Assembly: GCA_958448375.1 (NCBI GenBank)
Contig: CAUDDU010000007.1
Span: 1 to 14,034, forward strand
Direction of reading: 5' to 3'
Source of the DNA: an uncultured Collinsella sp.
GTDB taxonomy: Bacteria > Actinomycetota > Coriobacteriia > Coriobacteriales > Coriobacteriaceae
Length of the DNA stretch: 14,034 nt
Part shown: piece by piece, positions 13,712 through 14,034 of the stretch
How positions within the stretch are numbered: position 1 is the first letter of the stretch
How the letters are laid out: every line of letters starts with the position of its first letter
Translations under genes and position numbers: made by a program
Notes under the pieces: generated by a model
The model's input: the letters and a program-made list of their open reading frames with translations, nothing else
The model's database searches: none
What the model was told of the DNA's origin: nothing

Positions 13712-14034
13712 ATGATCGATCGCTATACCCGCCCGGAGATGGGACACATCTTCTCCCTCGAGAACAAGTACGCCATTTGGCAGGAGATCGAGGTTCTGGC
13801 CTGCGAGGCCCAGGCGGAGCTCGGCAAGATCGGTATTTCCAAAGACGAGGCCCAGTGGATCCGCGACCATGCCAACTTTGAGAAGGCGAAGGTCGATGAG
13901 ATCGAGGAAGTCACGCGCCACGACGTCATTGCCTTCCTGACCAACATGAAGGAATACATCGATGCCGATGTTCCCGAGGGCGACCCCAAGCCCAGCCGCT
14001 GGGTTCACTATGGCATGACCAGCTCGGATCTGGG
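13712..14034 (+). CDS. purB: Adenylosuccinate lyase, 3' end cut off by the window
   Basis: The first 107 codons and part of the next are present; the gene runs off the right edge. The enzyme releases fumarate from SAICAR and from adenylosuccinate in cytoplasmic purine synthesis. Recognition rests on the N-terminal RYTRPEMGHIFSLENKYAIW, typical of bacterial PurB, the RHDVIAFL motif that contributes the substrate-binding His-Asp, and the VHYGMTSSDLG signature at the end of the visible part. The start at ATG 13712 has AAGGAG 5 nt upstream (13701-13706). A full-length family member is about 430-480 residues, so roughly a quarter is visible. It stands alone here, with the tRNA-derived repeat cluster just upstream rather than other purine genes. 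Confidence 0.95.
   Translation, partial: MIDRYTRPEMGHIFSLENKYAIWQEIEVLACEAQAELGKIGISKDEAQWIRDHANFEKAKVDEIEEVTRHDVIAFLTNMKEYIDADVPEGDPKPSRWVHYGMTSSDL

Noticed and set aside
13200..13715. Open frames of about 137 codons on both strands through the tRNA repeat cluster
   Set aside because: Their peptides simply repeat with the DNA repeats (for example GRPRICFAN twice on the minus strand), they run through tRNA-derived sequence and hairpins, and they lack ribosome-binding sites.

Overview
The window reads as part of a high-GC, Gram-positive actinobacterial chromosome, most likely Coriobacteriia and close to Collinsella. This is an inference from the GC-rich third positions, the DinG with an exonuclease domain, a PafB/PafC-like WYL regulator pair, an LPXTG thioester adhesin typical of gut Gram-positives, and a tRNA with an encoded CCA. 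No 16S or other species marker is present.

Bases 1-3754 carry, on the plus strand, the 3' part of a D-alanine--D-alanine ligase gene and an overlapping dinG-type helicase/exonuclease gene. Its stop codon overlaps the stop of a convergent two-gene operon (3751-5677, minus) encoding two WYL-domain transcription factors arranged like PafB and PafC. A 198-bp divergent spacer follows. Next come a 1056-residue membrane protein (5876-9046, plus), which has an M28-peptidase fold interrupted by a roughly 660-residue low-complexity insert and an apparently eroded metal site, and a 72-residue single-pass membrane protein (9068-9286). A long-stemmed terminator separates these from a convergent minus-strand gene (9353-12784) for a cell-wall-anchored adhesin: signal peptide, Cys-Gln thioester domain, six CnaB/SpaA-like domains, a wall-proximal domain and an LPATG sorting signal.

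From 13082 the plus strand holds tRNA-Gly(CCC) with its own terminator, then about 400 bp without a credible gene. This stretch holds an inverted T-arm fragment, several mini-hairpins with GNA-type loops, and three 54-bp repeats. Each repeat ends in a copy of the last 18 nt of the tRNA gene, and in each the homology stops exactly at the CCA. The middle copy has a different stem sequence but keeps the same 10-bp-arm/3-nt-loop geometry. The arrangement recalls the E. coli tyrT/rtT repeats and is the most unusual thing in the window. The window closes with the start of purB (adenylosuccinate lyase).

Functionally the window mixes housekeeping (cell wall, purine synthesis, tRNA), a probable DNA-damage pair (DinG plus PafBC-like regulators) and a surface/envelope section (degenerate M28-like protein, small membrane partner, adhesin). 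No sortase, integrase or transposase is present.
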